Positions 1 to 8,672 of a stretch of 64,000 bases of DNA are shown in pieces; the stretch's first letter is position 1; the number at the start of each line of letters is the position of its first letter. Both the position numbers and the translations under genes were made by a program. Origin of the DNA: an uncultured Collinsella sp. (lineage in GTDB: Bacteria; Actinomycetota; Coriobacteriia; Coriobacteriales; Coriobacteriaceae); the NCBI GenBank assembly GCA_937950325.1, contig CALFDJ010000036.1, positions 1 to 64,000 on the forward strand. Direction: 5' to 3'. A model generated the notes under the pieces. The model saw only the letters and a list, made by a program, of their open reading frames with translations, was not told the DNA's origin and made no database searches.

Positions 1-123
1 ATCGTTGGGGCCAGGCCCGATTTTGCCTCTTGACAATGTCCTGCTCATATTAAAAGGAACGTCCCTAAGTACCGCATAAATACCGTTTATCGGAGAAAAA
101 ATACCGTTCGCCGGTCATAATGA

Positions 124-151
124 TTGTTCCGGCTTTGGGCTTGTCTACAAT
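124..151 (+). promoter_or_regulatory. candidate promoter of the alpha-glucoside PTS operon
   Basis: TTGTTC (124-129) and TACAAT (146-151) are separated by 16 bases, a reasonable sigma-70-type spacing. Transcription would begin near 158, so the whole structured leader at 171-263 would be in the mRNA. Just upstream, two direct copies of AATACCGTT lie at about 80-110; they could be an operator, but nothing else supports that. The promoter call comes from sequence only. Confidence 0.4.
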
Positions 152-170
152 AACCCCCATAAAAGAAATG

Positions 171-263
171 CGGAAGGTTACCGAGTCCCCTCGGACGTGG
201 GCCTAACCAAAGTCTTTAATCGCGAGCGCCTCAATGGGCGCATTCGATTGATTTTGGTTGGGC
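171..263 (+). promoter_or_regulatory. leader with alternative hairpins, candidate BglG/LicT-type antitermination site
   Basis: Two competing structures can be drawn. In the first, GGTTA (176-180) pairs with TAACC (204-208) around an inner CCGAG/CTCGG stem (181-185 with 190-194), resembling a ribonucleic antiterminator hairpin. In the second, 201-213 pairs with 251-263 (13 bp with G-U wobbles) around a GCGCC/GGCGC hairpin (226-230 with 237-241), followed by TATATTT. The two share 204-208 and so exclude each other. A BglG-family antiterminator is the second gene of the operon, as expected if it binds here. The match to the known antiterminator consensus is loose, and the terminator has only a short U-rich tail. 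Confidence 0.5.
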
Positions 264-288
264 TATATTTATGAAGGGACATGTCACC

Positions 289-801
289 ATGGGTTTCTTT
301 TCTCGCCTTATGGGGGGCTCGGATAAGCAGATGACTGTAGCTTCCGAGTTCGAAATCCTCGCTCCCGTTTCCGGCGAGCTTGTTAATCTAGAAAAAACCA
401 ATGACCCCGCTTTTAGCAGCCGTGCAGTGGGCGATGGCGTTGCCGTGGTTCCCCAAGAGGGAACGGTGTGCGCTCCTGTTTCCGGCACCGTCGCGGCGCT
501 GTTTCCGACTGAGCACGCGCTGGGCATCATGTCCGACGACAGCTCTGCTCAGGTGATGCTGCATATCGGAATCGACACTGTTAAGCTTGAGGGCAAGGGC
601 TTCCATGCGCTTGTTGCACAGGGTGACCATGTCGACGCGGGCCAGCCCCTCGTCGAGGTCGATTTCGACGCGGTCCGCGCCGCCGGCTTCGATCCCACGG
701 TCTTCGTTATCGTGTGCGAGCGCTCGGAGAACTCGACTCTTCGTGAGCATGCTTCCGGCCCTGTTGTTGTTAAAGAGCCTGTCGTCTGGCTTTCCGAGTA
801 A
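289..801 (+). CDS. PTS glucose-family EIIA component
   Basis: This is a 170-residue soluble phosphocarrier of the glucose/glucoside PTS family. It would pass phosphate from HPr to the EIIB domain of the transporter two genes downstream. The active-site stretch LHIGIDTV carries the predicted phosphorylated histidine (H92), and the second conserved histidine is H76 in EHALGI; these match H90 and H75 of E. coli EIIA-Glc. The ATG at 289 was chosen because AAGGGA lies 9 bases upstream. An in-frame ATG at 271 has no ribosome-binding site. It is the first gene of the operon and sits just behind the structured leader. It is the only EIIA in the window, so it may also serve the beta-glucoside EIIBC near 15 kb, which lacks one. 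Confidence 0.9.
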   Translation: MGFFSRLMGGSDKQMTVASEFEILAPVSGELVNLEKTNDPAFSSRAVGDGVAVVPQEGTVCAPVSGTVAALFPTEHALGIMSDDSSAQVMLHIGIDTVKLEGKGFHALVAQGDHVDAGQPLVEVDFDAVRAAGFDPTVFVIVCERSENSTLREHASGPVVVKEPVVWLSE

Positions 802-819
802 ATTCTTGTGGTGGGTACC

Positions 820-1674
820 GTGGTTATCAAGCGAGTTTTTAACAACAACGTCGCAATGGTCACTTCGGACGATGGCTCCGAGCTCATCGTCATCGGTCGA
901 GGCCTCTGCTTTGACCGTCATGCCGGCGATGCCATCGACGAGGCGTCAGTCGAAAAGACCTACGCGTTGCAGGAGGGAACTTCTCAGGACTCGCGTACGA
1001 TTGACCGCTTGGCACATCTTTTGGAGTCCATCCCCACCGTCAACCTTGTGATTTCCGAGGAAATTGTTCAGATGCTTCGCCGAGAGCTCAATGCCGACAT
1101 CAACGATAAGATCCTCATTGCTCTCGCAGACCATATCAGCCTTGCTTTGGAGCGTGAGCGCAAAGGCGTTCCCTGCGAGAACCCGTTGCTGCTCGAGATC
1201 CAGCAGTTCTATCGCAAGGAGTATGCGCTTGCGGGCCGTGCGCTGCAGATTATCAAGGAGTATATGGGCATCCAGATGAGCGAAGAAGAGCAGGGCTTCA
1301 TTACCTTGCATATCGTCAACGCCACCATGCCGCAGCGCTCTGACCGTCTGATTGTTTCGGTCCAGCTTGTTCGCGACGTGCTCGCGATTGTTTCCGAGCG
1401 CTATGCCACGACCCTCGATGACACCTCGCTGCCTTACGAACGTTTCGTTCGTCACCTGCAGTTTTTCGCACAGCGAGCGCTCGGTCCTACGGCCGGGCAA
1501 ATCAACGGAGACGCGCTGTTCCGAATCGATGAAACGGCGTATCCGTGCGCATTCTCGTGCGCGGACGCTATAGCCGCCCACTTGTCGTCTACCTATAACG
1601 TTGTCGTTACCGATGCCGAGAAGAGTTATCTCGCATATCACATTGTTAACCTGCTTGGAGAACCTGGTCTCTAG
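820..1674 (+). CDS. licT: BglG/LicT-family transcription antiterminator
   Basis: This is a PTS-controlled RNA-binding antiterminator. The N-terminal co-antiterminator domain (about residues 1-60) starts MVIKRVFNNNVAM, the usual opening of the family. Two PTS-regulation domains follow (about 65-170 and 172-284), with conserved histidines in contexts such as RLAHLLE, ALADHIS, TLHIVNA, VRHLQFF and AYHIVNLL. In the family, EIIB phosphorylates one PRD to inactivate the protein and HPr phosphorylates the other. GTG at 820 was preferred because it gives the canonical N-terminus; GTG 808 would add four residues. It lies 18 bases after the EIIA gene and about 100 bases before the transporter gene. The likely RNA target is the leader at 171-263. 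Confidence 0.88.
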   Translation: MVIKRVFNNNVAMVTSDDGSELIVIGRGLCFDRHAGDAIDEASVEKTYALQEGTSQDSRTIDRLAHLLESIPTVNLVISEEIVQMLRRELNADINDKILIALADHISLALERERKGVPCENPLLLEIQQFYRKEYALAGRALQIIKEYMGIQMSEEEQGFITLHIVNATMPQRSDRLIVSVQLVRDVLAIVSERYATTLDDTSLPYERFVRHLQFFAQRALGPTAGQINGDALFRIDETAYPCAFSCADAIAAHLSSTYNVVVTDAEKSYLAYHIVNLLGEPGL

Positions 1675-1773
1675 GCATAACGTGCCCACACATCGATTGA
1701 TATAAGGCAAGGCTCACGGTCTTGTCCAGGGCACATCTGTCTTAATTTGCGGAAAAGGAAGGGGAGTACCGCT

Positions 1774-3390
1774 ATGACCGCAAAAAAGAAGTTCAATTTC
1801 AAAGCGCCGTTGGAGGTGTTCGCGAAGTCGATCGTCCAGCCGATGATGTATCTCTCGGTTGCCGGCATCCTGCTCATCGTGGGCATCATTCTGACCAACA
1901 AGACCATCTGCGCTTTGGTCCCCGTACTGGGCTCCGGTCCGTTCCAGCTTGTGGGCGCCGTTGTCTATCAGTCGCTGATGTTTATCATCAACAACCTCTC
2001 GATTCTGTTCTGCGTTGGCATCGCCGGCGCCATGGCAAAGAAGAACAAGGGCCATGCTTCGCTGATCGCCCTGATGTCGTTCTTCCTGTTCCTGCAGGCT
2101 AACAACATCGTACTCAACGCCACCGGCTCTCTTGCCGATGCGAGCGGCATGCTCGGTCTTACCGGAACTGGCCAGGCCACCGTTATGGGCATCCAGGTGC
2201 TCGATACCGGCGTGTTTGGCGGCATCATCCTGGGCTGCATCACTGGCGCTGTGTTCAACAAGTACTCGAACAAGCAGTTCCCCATTGCCCTTTCGATGTT
2301 CTCGGGCGTTCGCTTTCCGTTCCTGATCATGATCATCATTTCCTGGATCATGGGCGCTGGCTTCTGCATCGTTTGGCCTCCGGTCCAGGGTGCCATCTCC
2401 TCCGTTGCCGGCATCATTAAGGAGTCGGGCAACATCGGTCTGTTTATCTACGGCATGCTCAACAAGCTGCTCGTTCCCACCGGTCTGCACCACCTCATCT
2501 ACACCCCGTTCCAGTTCTCCGATGTGGGTGGCACCCTGACGCTGGGCGATCAGGTTATCGCCGGTGCCTACCCCATCCGTGTTGCCGAGATGGCAATGAC
2601 GGGCCAGCCCTTCTCCGATAGCACCTACTTCAACAGCTACACCTTCAACAACCTGTGGCCCTACATCGGTATCGGTCTCGCCTTTATCGTCACCGCTTAC
2701 AAGGGGAACAAGGATAAGACCAAGGCCGTTATCATCCCGCTGATCATCACCGCCGTGCTCTCCTGTGTCACCGAGCCCATGGACTTCCTCTTTGTCTTTG
2801 CCGCTCCCGTGCTCTTTGTCGTTCACTCGGTTCTTTCCGGCATCTTCCTGGTTCTGCTCAAGGTCCTCTCCGTGCCCGCTTCGACTGCAGGCGGCATCAT
2901 CAACATCGTGGTTTCCAACCTGGTGCTTGGTGTCGATAAGACCAACTGGCCGGTTATGCTGGTGCTTGGAGTTGTCAACGCCGCTCTGTACTTCTTCCTC
3001 TTCACCTTCCTTATTAAGAAGCTCGACCTCCACACGCCTGGTCGCGAGGAAGAGTCCGAGCTCGCCGAGTCCGTTGCCGAGGGCGAGGCCGCCGCGTCTG
3101 TCGCGGTGAAGCAGGGCGCTGTTGCCGCGGCTCCCGCAGAGGGCGTCGATGCAGGTATTGCCGACCTGGTCGCAGGTCTTGGTGGCAAGGACAACATCGA
3201 GGAGCTCGAGAACTGCTTTACGCGTCTCCGCGTGAACGTTAAGAACCCGGACCTCATCAATGAGGACCTCATCAACCACGTGCTCAACAGCGGCATTAAC
3301 CGCAACGGCAATAATATCCAGATCATCTTTGGCATGAAAGTCGCCGAGATGCGCGACAAGGTCGAAAACGCAATTGAGAAGGAGCAGTAA
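1774..3390 (+). CDS. glvC: PTS EIICB transporter, alpha-glucoside/maltose type
   Basis: This 538-residue membrane permease has the order EIIC then EIIB. The hydrophobic EIIC part (about residues 20-430) contains many membrane segments and conserved stretches such as GLHHLIYTPF and TEPMDFLF. An alanine/glutamate-rich linker leads to a C-terminal EIIB domain with the phosphorylated cysteine C481 in NCFTRLR. There is no fused EIIA; the separate EIIA two genes upstream would supply it. The C-B order, and the adjacent GH4 6-phospho-alpha-glucosidase, point to maltose or related alpha-glucosides, although the substrate itself is inferred. ATG 1774 has AAGGAAGGGGAG ending about 8 bases before it. 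The next gene starts 3 bases after the stop. Confidence 0.9.
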   Translation: MTAKKKFNFKAPLEVFAKSIVQPMMYLSVAGILLIVGIILTNKTICALVPVLGSGPFQLVGAVVYQSLMFIINNLSILFCVGIAGAMAKKNKGHASLIALMSFFLFLQANNIVLNATGSLADASGMLGLTGTGQATVMGIQVLDTGVFGGIILGCITGAVFNKYSNKQFPIALSMFSGVRFPFLIMIIISWIMGAGFCIVWPPVQGAISSVAGIIKESGNIGLFIYGMLNKLLVPTGLHHLIYTPFQFSDVGGTLTLGDQVIAGAYPIRVAEMAMTGQPFSDSTYFNSYTFNNLWPYIGIGLAFIVTAYKGNKDKTKAVIIPLIITAVLSCVTEPMDFLFVFAAPVLFVVHSVLSGIFLVLLKVLSVPASTAGGIINIVVSNLVLGVDKTNWPVMLVLGVVNAALYFFLFTFLIKKLDLHTPGREEESELAESVAEGEAAASVAVKQGAVAAAPAEGVDAGIADLVAGLGGKDNIEELENCFTRLRVNVKNPDLINEDLINHVLNSGINRNGNNIQIIFGMKVAEMRDKVENAIEKEQ

Positions 3391-3393
3391 ACA

Positions 3394-4776
3394 ATGATCA
3401 TTACTCTGTGTGGTGGCGGATCCACCTTTACCCCCGGCATCGTCAAGTCCATCGCCCTGCGCAAGGACGAGCTCGACGTTGACGAGATTCGTCTGTACGA
3501 CATCAACGAGGAGCGCCAGCGCAAGATCGGCGTGCTCGTGGACTGGATTTTGCACGAGGACCTCGGCCTGGACATCAAGCTCAAGGTGACCACCGACAAA
3601 AAGACGGCTTTTACCGACGCGAGCTTCGTGTTTGCCCAGATGCGCGTGGGCGGCTACGCCATGCGCGAGCAGGACGAGAAGATTCCGCTGCGTCACGGCT
3701 GCGTGGGTCAGGAGACTTGCGGTTGCGGCGGCCTTGCCTACGGCATGCGCACCATCTTCCCCATGGTCGAGCTGATCGATGACGTTGAGAAGTACGCCAA
3801 GAAGGACTACTGGATTCTCAACTACTCCAACCCTGCTGCCATCGTCTCCGAGGGCTGCCGTGTGCTGCGTCCCAACGCTCGCATCATCAACATCTGCGAC
3901 ATGCCGATCGCGATCATCGACGTGGTTTGCGCCGCGCTCGATATCGACAAGAAGGATGTCGAGTACGATTACTTTGGCCTCAACCACTTTGGTTGGTTCA
4001 CCTCGATCCGCCACAAGGGCGAGGAGGTGCTCCCGCAGCTGCGCGAGTACATCAAGGAGCACCAGATCCTGCTGCCCGATTCCTACCTCAAGGGTATGGG
4101 CTCGCTCATGGCAAAGAAGCCCGAGGAGGCCACTGACGAGCACCCCGAGCAGAACCGTCACACCAAGGGCAGCTGGTACTACGTCTGGAAGGGCGAGTAC
4201 GAGATCATGGAGTGCTTCCCGGAGTACCTGCCCAACACGTATCTGAACTACTACCTGCAGCAGAAGGAGTTCGTCGAGCATTCCAACCCCGAGCGCACCC
4301 GCGCGAACGAGGTTGAGGAGACGCGCGAGAAGAACCTCTTCGACGGCATCGATCACTACGAGAAGACGGGCGAGATCGACGAGAGCACGTTCTATGCGGG
4401 CAGCCACGGCGACTGGATTGCCGACCTGGCTATCGCTCTGAAGAACGACACCAAGCAGCGCTTCCTGGTCATTTGCGAGAACAAGGGCGCCATCCCCAAC
4501 ATGCCCTACGACGCTATGGTCGAGCTGCCTGCCTACATTGGCAAGAACGGCCCCGAGGTCATCAGCCGCGACAACATTCCTCTGTTCCAGCAGGGCCTCA
4601 TGATGCAGCAGCTGAACTCCGAGAAGCTCGTGGTCGAGGCTACGATCGAGGGTTCGTATGAGAAGGCGCTCAAGGCCTTTACGCTGAACAAGACCGTACC
4701 TTCGATGAAGGTCGCCAAGGAAGTTCTCGACGACATGATCGAGGCCAACAAGGGTTACTGGCCTGAGCTTAAATAA
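3394..4776 (+). CDS. glvA: GH4 6-phospho-alpha-glucosidase
   Basis: This 460-residue enzyme hydrolyses the phosphorylated alpha-glucoside delivered by the PTS. The N-terminal NAD-binding loop is GGGSTFTPG (residues 7-15). Further GH4 hallmarks are VGQETCG, NYSNPAAI, LNHFGW and HTRANEV-like ERTRANEV. The stretch CDMP at 168-171 is the signature reported for alpha-specific GH4 6-phosphoglucosidases; beta-type enzymes have CN(I/V)P. The family uses NAD+ and a divalent metal in an unusual redox-elimination mechanism. It closely resembles Bacillus GlvA from memory across its whole length. It starts 3 bases after the transporter gene with AAGGAG 9 bases ahead, and a strong terminator follows it, so it closes the operon. 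Confidence 0.94.
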   Translation: MIITLCGGGSTFTPGIVKSIALRKDELDVDEIRLYDINEERQRKIGVLVDWILHEDLGLDIKLKVTTDKKTAFTDASFVFAQMRVGGYAMREQDEKIPLRHGCVGQETCGCGGLAYGMRTIFPMVELIDDVEKYAKKDYWILNYSNPAAIVSEGCRVLRPNARIINICDMPIAIIDVVCAALDIDKKDVEYDYFGLNHFGWFTSIRHKGEEVLPQLREYIKEHQILLPDSYLKGMGSLMAKKPEEATDEHPEQNRHTKGSWYYVWKGEYEIMECFPEYLPNTYLNYYLQQKEFVEHSNPERTRANEVEETREKNLFDGIDHYEKTGEIDESTFYAGSHGDWIADLAIALKNDTKQRFLVICENKGAIPNMPYDAMVELPAYIGKNGPEVISRDNIPLFQQGLMMQQLNSEKLVVEATIEGSYEKALKAFTLNKTVPSMKVAKEVLDDMIEANKGYWPELK

Positions 4777-4813
4777 AAGCAGCAGGGTCGCTGGCCGCAT
4801 ACCATGATCAATG

Positions 4814-4848
4814 CCCCGTCCACGTGATTGCGTGGGCGGGGTATTGTC
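4814..4848 (+). terminator. intrinsic terminator of the alpha-glucoside operon
   Basis: CCCCGTCCACG (4814-4824) pairs with CGTGGGCGGGG (4831-4841) with one G-U pair and a 6-base loop. A short T-containing tail (TATTGTCATTT) follows. Confidence 0.8.
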
Positions 4849-4856
4849 ATTTGGTA

Positions 4857-5032
4857 ACGCGTTTTATCAAATATGGCATTTATCTGCGGTAATGTTCTTT
4901 TTCACCGCCGAGGGTGACATTTCATACCGCCTGCCGAACTGCGTGGAGACCTAACAACTTTTTAGGTCAGTGTTGTGCGTGTAGCAACTTCGCCCGGCCT
5001 CGCCTCCGGGCTGCCATGTGAGAGGGGATCTT
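4857..5032 (+). promoter_or_regulatory. leader region of the hydrogenase operon with two small hairpins
   Basis: This 176-base stretch has no gene. It holds a 7-bp perfect hairpin, GACCTAA/TTAGGTC (4948-4954 with 4962-4968), and a GC-rich hairpin, GCCCGG/CCGGGC (4992-4997 with 5006-5011). The GC-rich hairpin lies shortly before the AGAGGGG ribosome-binding site at 5021-5026. The region is AT-rich around 4857-4920, where a promoter is expected, but no convincing -35/-10 pair stands out. I do not recognise a known riboswitch class. Confidence 0.3.
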
Positions 5033-6865
5033 ATGGCACGACTGCACGTAATGGAACGCAGCCACGCTCAGGCCGTCATGGACGACCTGCACGATGCACT
5101 CGGACGTCGTCTGGCGGTGAGTTCGCTCGCCCCGTGCCCCGTCGAGTTTACGGCGGCGCTCGTCAACCTGTGCTCCACCCAGAGCTGCGGCAAGTGCACG
5201 CCCTGCCGCGTGGGCCTGAGCGCACTGAGCGACCTGCTCGCCGATGTGCTCGAAGGCCGCGCCGACGAGTCCACGCTCAACCTGATTGAGCGCACGGCCC
5301 GCACCATCTACCTTTCGAGCGACTGCGCCATCGGCTACGAAGCTGGCGCCATGGCACTCACGGCCATTCGTGGCTTCCACGACGATTTTGAGCACCACAT
5401 TCGCGAGCACTCCTGTGGCTTTGACCGCGAGGCCCGCGTCCCGTGCGTCTCGGGCTGCCCGGCGCACGTCGACATTCCCGGGTACATTTCGCTTGTCGAG
5501 GCCGGCCGCTATGCCGATGCCGTCAAGGTCATCCGCAAGAACAATCCGCTGCCGCTCGTTTGCGGCCTGGTGTGCGAGCATCCCTGCGAGATGCACTGCC
5601 GTCGCGGCATGGTCGACGATCCCATGAACATCCTCGCCCTTAAGCGTTTTGCCGTTGAGCACAGTGACCTCAACGACCACAAGCCGCATGTAGTGGACAA
5701 CACCGGTAAGCGCGTCGCCGTGATCGGCGGCGGCCCGGCCGGTCTTTCCTGCGCCTACTACCTGGCCGTGATGGGCCACAAGGTGAGCATCTTTGAGCAG
5801 CGCCACCACCTGGGCGGCATGCTGCGCTACGGCATTCCCAGCTACCGTCTGCCGCGCGAGCGCCTGCAGGCCGAGATCGACTGGATCTTGAGCGCCGGCA
5901 TCGACGTGGAACTCGACCACTCCGTCAATGGCGAGGAGCTTGCCCGCCTGCGCGACGAGTTCGATGCCGTCTACCTGGCCATTGGTGCCCATAGCGATAA
6001 GAAGCTCGGCCTTCCGGGTGAAGAGGCGCCCGGCGTGGAGTCGGCCGTCAAGATGCTGCGCGCCATCGGCGACGACGAGCTGCCCGACCTGAGCGGCCAG
6101 CGCGTGTGCGTCATCGGCGGCGGCAACGTGGCCATGGACGTGGCGCGCTCTGCCGTGCGCTGCGGTGCCGAAAAGGTGAGCATCGTCTACCGCCGTCGCA
6201 TCTGCGACATGACGGCCCAGGATGCCGAGATTGCCGGCGCCCAGGCCGAGGGCTGCGAGGTTCTTGAGCTCACCGCACCGCTCGCTATTGAGACGGGCGA
6301 GGAAGGTCGCGTGAGTGGCCTGCGCGTGCAGCCGCAGATTATCGGCGAGCCCCGTCGTGGGCGTCCGGCCCCGCGTGCCGCCGCCACGCCCGAGCGCGTC
6401 ATTCCCTGCGAGCGCGTGTTTGTGGCCATTGGCCAGGACATCGATTCCAAGCCGTTTGAGGAGATGGGCGTTGCCTGCAAGTGGGGCTGCATCGTCACCG
6501 ATTCGGATGGCGCCGTGCCTAACTTCGATGGCCTCTTTAGCGGCGGCGACTGCCAGACTGGTCCCGCCACCGTCATCCGGGCCATCAACGCCGGCCGCGT
6601 TGCTTCGGCAAATATCGACCGCTATCTGGGTTTTGACAACAAGATCAAGCTCGACGTTGAGCTGCCGACCGTGCAGTTTAAGGGCAAGCACGAGTGCGGC
6701 CGCTGCGAGCTGGGCGAGCGCGAGGCCGGCGAGCGCATCCACGATTGGAATCTGGTCGAGCAGGGCCTTACCGAGGAGGAGGCACGCCAGGAGGCAAGCC
6801 GCTGCCTGCGTTGCGACCACTTTGGCTTTGGCGCGTTCCGCGGAGGGAGGAACCTGGAATGGTAG
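5033..6865 (+). CDS. NuoF/GltD-like iron-sulfur flavoprotein, hydrogenase partner
   Basis: This 610-residue electron-transfer protein appears to combine several modules. Residues 35-110 resemble the C-terminal iron-sulfur part of NuoF (SCGKCTPCR at 51-59, with C98 as likely fourth ligand). Residues 128-195 form a cysteine-rich Fer4_20-type domain as in GltD and dihydropyrimidine dehydrogenase. Then comes a two-nucleotide-binding oxidoreductase: IGGGPAG at 231-237 for FAD and IGGGNVAMD at 361-369 for NAD(P). The C-terminus has extra cysteines (CGRC and CLRCD). GltD-like subunits move electrons between NAD(P)H and iron-sulfur partners. Here the partner is probably the hydrogenase, whose gene overlaps by 7 bases. 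ATG 5033 has AGAGGGG 6 bases ahead. Whether it couples or bifurcates electrons cannot be read from sequence. Confidence 0.85.
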   Translation: MARLHVMERSHAQAVMDDLHDALGRRLAVSSLAPCPVEFTAALVNLCSTQSCGKCTPCRVGLSALSDLLADVLEGRADESTLNLIERTARTIYLSSDCAIGYEAGAMALTAIRGFHDDFEHHIREHSCGFDREARVPCVSGCPAHVDIPGYISLVEAGRYADAVKVIRKNNPLPLVCGLVCEHPCEMHCRRGMVDDPMNILALKRFAVEHSDLNDHKPHVVDNTGKRVAVIGGGPAGLSCAYYLAVMGHKVSIFEQRHHLGGMLRYGIPSYRLPRERLQAEIDWILSAGIDVELDHSVNGEELARLRDEFDAVYLAIGAHSDKKLGLPGEEAPGVESAVKMLRAIGDDELPDLSGQRVCVIGGGNVAMDVARSAVRCGAEKVSIVYRRRICDMTAQDAEIAGAQAEGCEVLELTAPLAIETGEEGRVSGLRVQPQIIGEPRRGRPAPRAAATPERVIPCERVFVAIGQDIDSKPFEEMGVACKWGCIVTDSDGAVPNFDGLFSGGDCQTGPATVIRAINAGRVASANIDRYLGFDNKIKLDVELPTVQFKGKHECGRCELGEREAGERIHDWNLVEQGLTEEEARQEASRCLRCDHFGFGAFRGGRNLEW

Positions 6866-8670
6866 AGCCCAACAACCCCACTGTCAGCGACAACACCGAA
6901 AGCGGAGCACTCAACATGGTCAAGCTCACTATCGATAATTGCGAGGTCGTGGTGCCCGAGCACACCACGATCCTGGACGCGGCCAAGTCCGTCGGTATCC
7001 AGATTCCCACCCTGTGCTACCTGCGCGATCTAAACGAGATCGGCGGCTGCCGCGTGTGCGTGGTCGAGGTTGAGGGCTGCGACCAGCTGGTTGCCGCCTG
7101 CAACAACTACGTGCTCGACGGCATGGTGGTCCACACCAACAGCCCCAAGGCCCGCGAGGCGCGTCGCACCAACGTGCAGCTGCTACTGTCCCAACACGAC
7201 TCGCGCTGTACGAGCTGCGTGCGCAGTGGTAACTGCAACCTGCAGACCATCGCCAACGACCTGGGCATCTTCTATCTGCCGTACGAGCAGCACCTGGCGC
7301 GCGAGGGCTGGGACTTCGATTTCCCCATCATCCGCGATAACGACAAGTGCATTAAATGCATGCGCTGCATCAAGGTGTGCGAGAGCGTGCAGGGCTTAGG
7401 GATTTGGGACCTGACCAACCGCGCCACGCATACCGCCGTGGGCACCCGCGGGCGTGCGCCGATCGGCAAGACCGATTGCGTCGCGTGTGGTCAGTGCATC
7501 ACGCATTGTCCGACGGGCGCCCTGCGCGAGCGTGACGATACCGAGACCGTGTTCGACGCCATCGCCGATCCCGACAAGATCGTGCTGGCGCAGATTGCGC
7601 CGGCCGTGCGTAGCGCCTGGGGCGAGGAGCTCGGCATTCCGCGCGATGAGGCCACCGTCGAGCGCCTGGCCTGTGCGCTGCGCCGCGTGGGCTTTGAGTA
7701 CGTGTTCGACACCGATTTCTCGGCCGACCTCACCATTATGGAGGAGGGCTCCGAGCTGCTCGAGCGCCTGGGTAAGGCCGCCAAGGGCGAGGGCGACAGC
7801 CGCAGCTGGCCCATGTTCACGAGCTGCTGCCCGGGCTGGGTACGCTTTGTGAAGGCGCGTTACCCCGAGTTTGTCGACAGCCTGTCCACGTCCAAGTCGC
7901 CGCAGCAGATGTTCGGTGCTATTGCCAAGACGTACTACGCCAAGGTGCTGGGCGTGGAGCCCGAGCGCCTGTTTGTGGTGTCCGTGATGCCGTGCACGGC
8001 CAAGAAGGCCGAGTGTGCGCTGCCGAGCATGGTGGGCGAGGGCGGCGCGCCCGACGTAGACGTTGCGCTGACGGTGCGCGAGATGGTACGCATGATCCGC
8101 GCGAGCCACGTGAGCGTGGACACGCTGGTCGAGGAGCCGCTTGATACGCCGCTGGGCTTTGGCACGGGCGCGGGCGTGATTTTTGGCGCCACGGGCGGCG
8201 TGATGGAGGCTGCCGTGCGCTCGGCATATTACCTGGTGACGGGCAAGAACCCCGACGCTGACTTCTTTACCGATGTGCGCGGACTTGACGGCTGGAAGGA
8301 AGCCGTCGCCGATGTCGATGGCACCAAGGTGCGCGTCGCCGTGGCGCACGGGCTGGGCAACGCCGCCCGCCTGCTCGACGCGATTCGCGACGGCCGTGCG
8401 AGCTATGACTTCGTTGAGGTTATGGCGTGCCCGGGCGGCTGCGTCGGTGGCGGCGGTCAGCCCATCCACGACGGCTGCGAGCTGGCAGCCGAGCGCGGCC
8501 AGGTGCTGTGGGGCCTGGATGCGAAGGCGGACATTCGCTTCTCGCACGAGAATCCCGATGTTCAGGCGTGCTACAGCGAGTTCTTGGGTGCGCCGCTTTC
8601 GCCGCTGGCCGAGGAGTTGCTGCATACCGACCATCACGCCTGGTCGATGCCCAACGAGGGGAAGTGCTAA
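6859..8670 (+). CDS. group A [FeFe]-hydrogenase catalytic subunit
   Basis: This 603-residue enzyme interconverts H2 with protons and electrons. An N-terminal [2Fe-2S] domain (cysteines 53, 64, 67, 81) is followed by a His-Cys3 [4Fe-4S] site (H113, C117, C120, C126) and two [4Fe-4S] clusters (C164-C174 and C207-C217). The H-cluster domain shows all three signatures: TSCCPGW (321-327), MPCTAKKAE (377-385) and MACPGGCVGGGGQP (522-535). All residues expected for activity appear present. ATG 6859 has GGAGGGAGG 8 bases upstream; ATG 6916 would also be possible. The GltD-like partner suggests the 'glutamate synthase-linked' A2 subgroup, whose role is unresolved. No HydE, HydF or HydG maturase lies in the window. 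Confidence 0.95.
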   Translation: MVEPNNPTVSDNTESGALNMVKLTIDNCEVVVPEHTTILDAAKSVGIQIPTLCYLRDLNEIGGCRVCVVEVEGCDQLVAACNNYVLDGMVVHTNSPKAREARRTNVQLLLSQHDSRCTSCVRSGNCNLQTIANDLGIFYLPYEQHLAREGWDFDFPIIRDNDKCIKCMRCIKVCESVQGLGIWDLTNRATHTAVGTRGRAPIGKTDCVACGQCITHCPTGALRERDDTETVFDAIADPDKIVLAQIAPAVRSAWGEELGIPRDEATVERLACALRRVGFEYVFDTDFSADLTIMEEGSELLERLGKAAKGEGDSRSWPMFTSCCPGWVRFVKARYPEFVDSLSTSKSPQQMFGAIAKTYYAKVLGVEPERLFVVSVMPCTAKKAECALPSMVGEGGAPDVDVALTVREMVRMIRASHVSVDTLVEEPLDTPLGFGTGAGVIFGATGGVMEAAVRSAYYLVTGKNPDADFFTDVRGLDGWKEAVADVDGTKVRVAVAHGLGNAARLLDAIRDGRASYDFVEVMACPGGCVGGGGQPIHDGCELAAERGQVLWGLDAKADIRFSHENPDVQACYSEFLGAPLSPLAEELLHTDHHAWSMPNEGKC

Positions 8671-8672
8671 CG

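Noticed and set aside
1714..4800. A 1028-codon open frame on the minus strand
   Set aside because: It lies opposite the EIICB and GH4 genes, which have clear motifs and ribosome-binding sites. Long antisense frames are expected in GC-rich codon-biased genes, and its product is Val/Leu/His/Asp-rich with no domain.
4967..6820. A 617-codon open frame on the minus strand
   Set aside because: It is the antisense shadow of the NuoF/GltD-like gene; composition is Ala/Leu/Val/His-rich without motifs.
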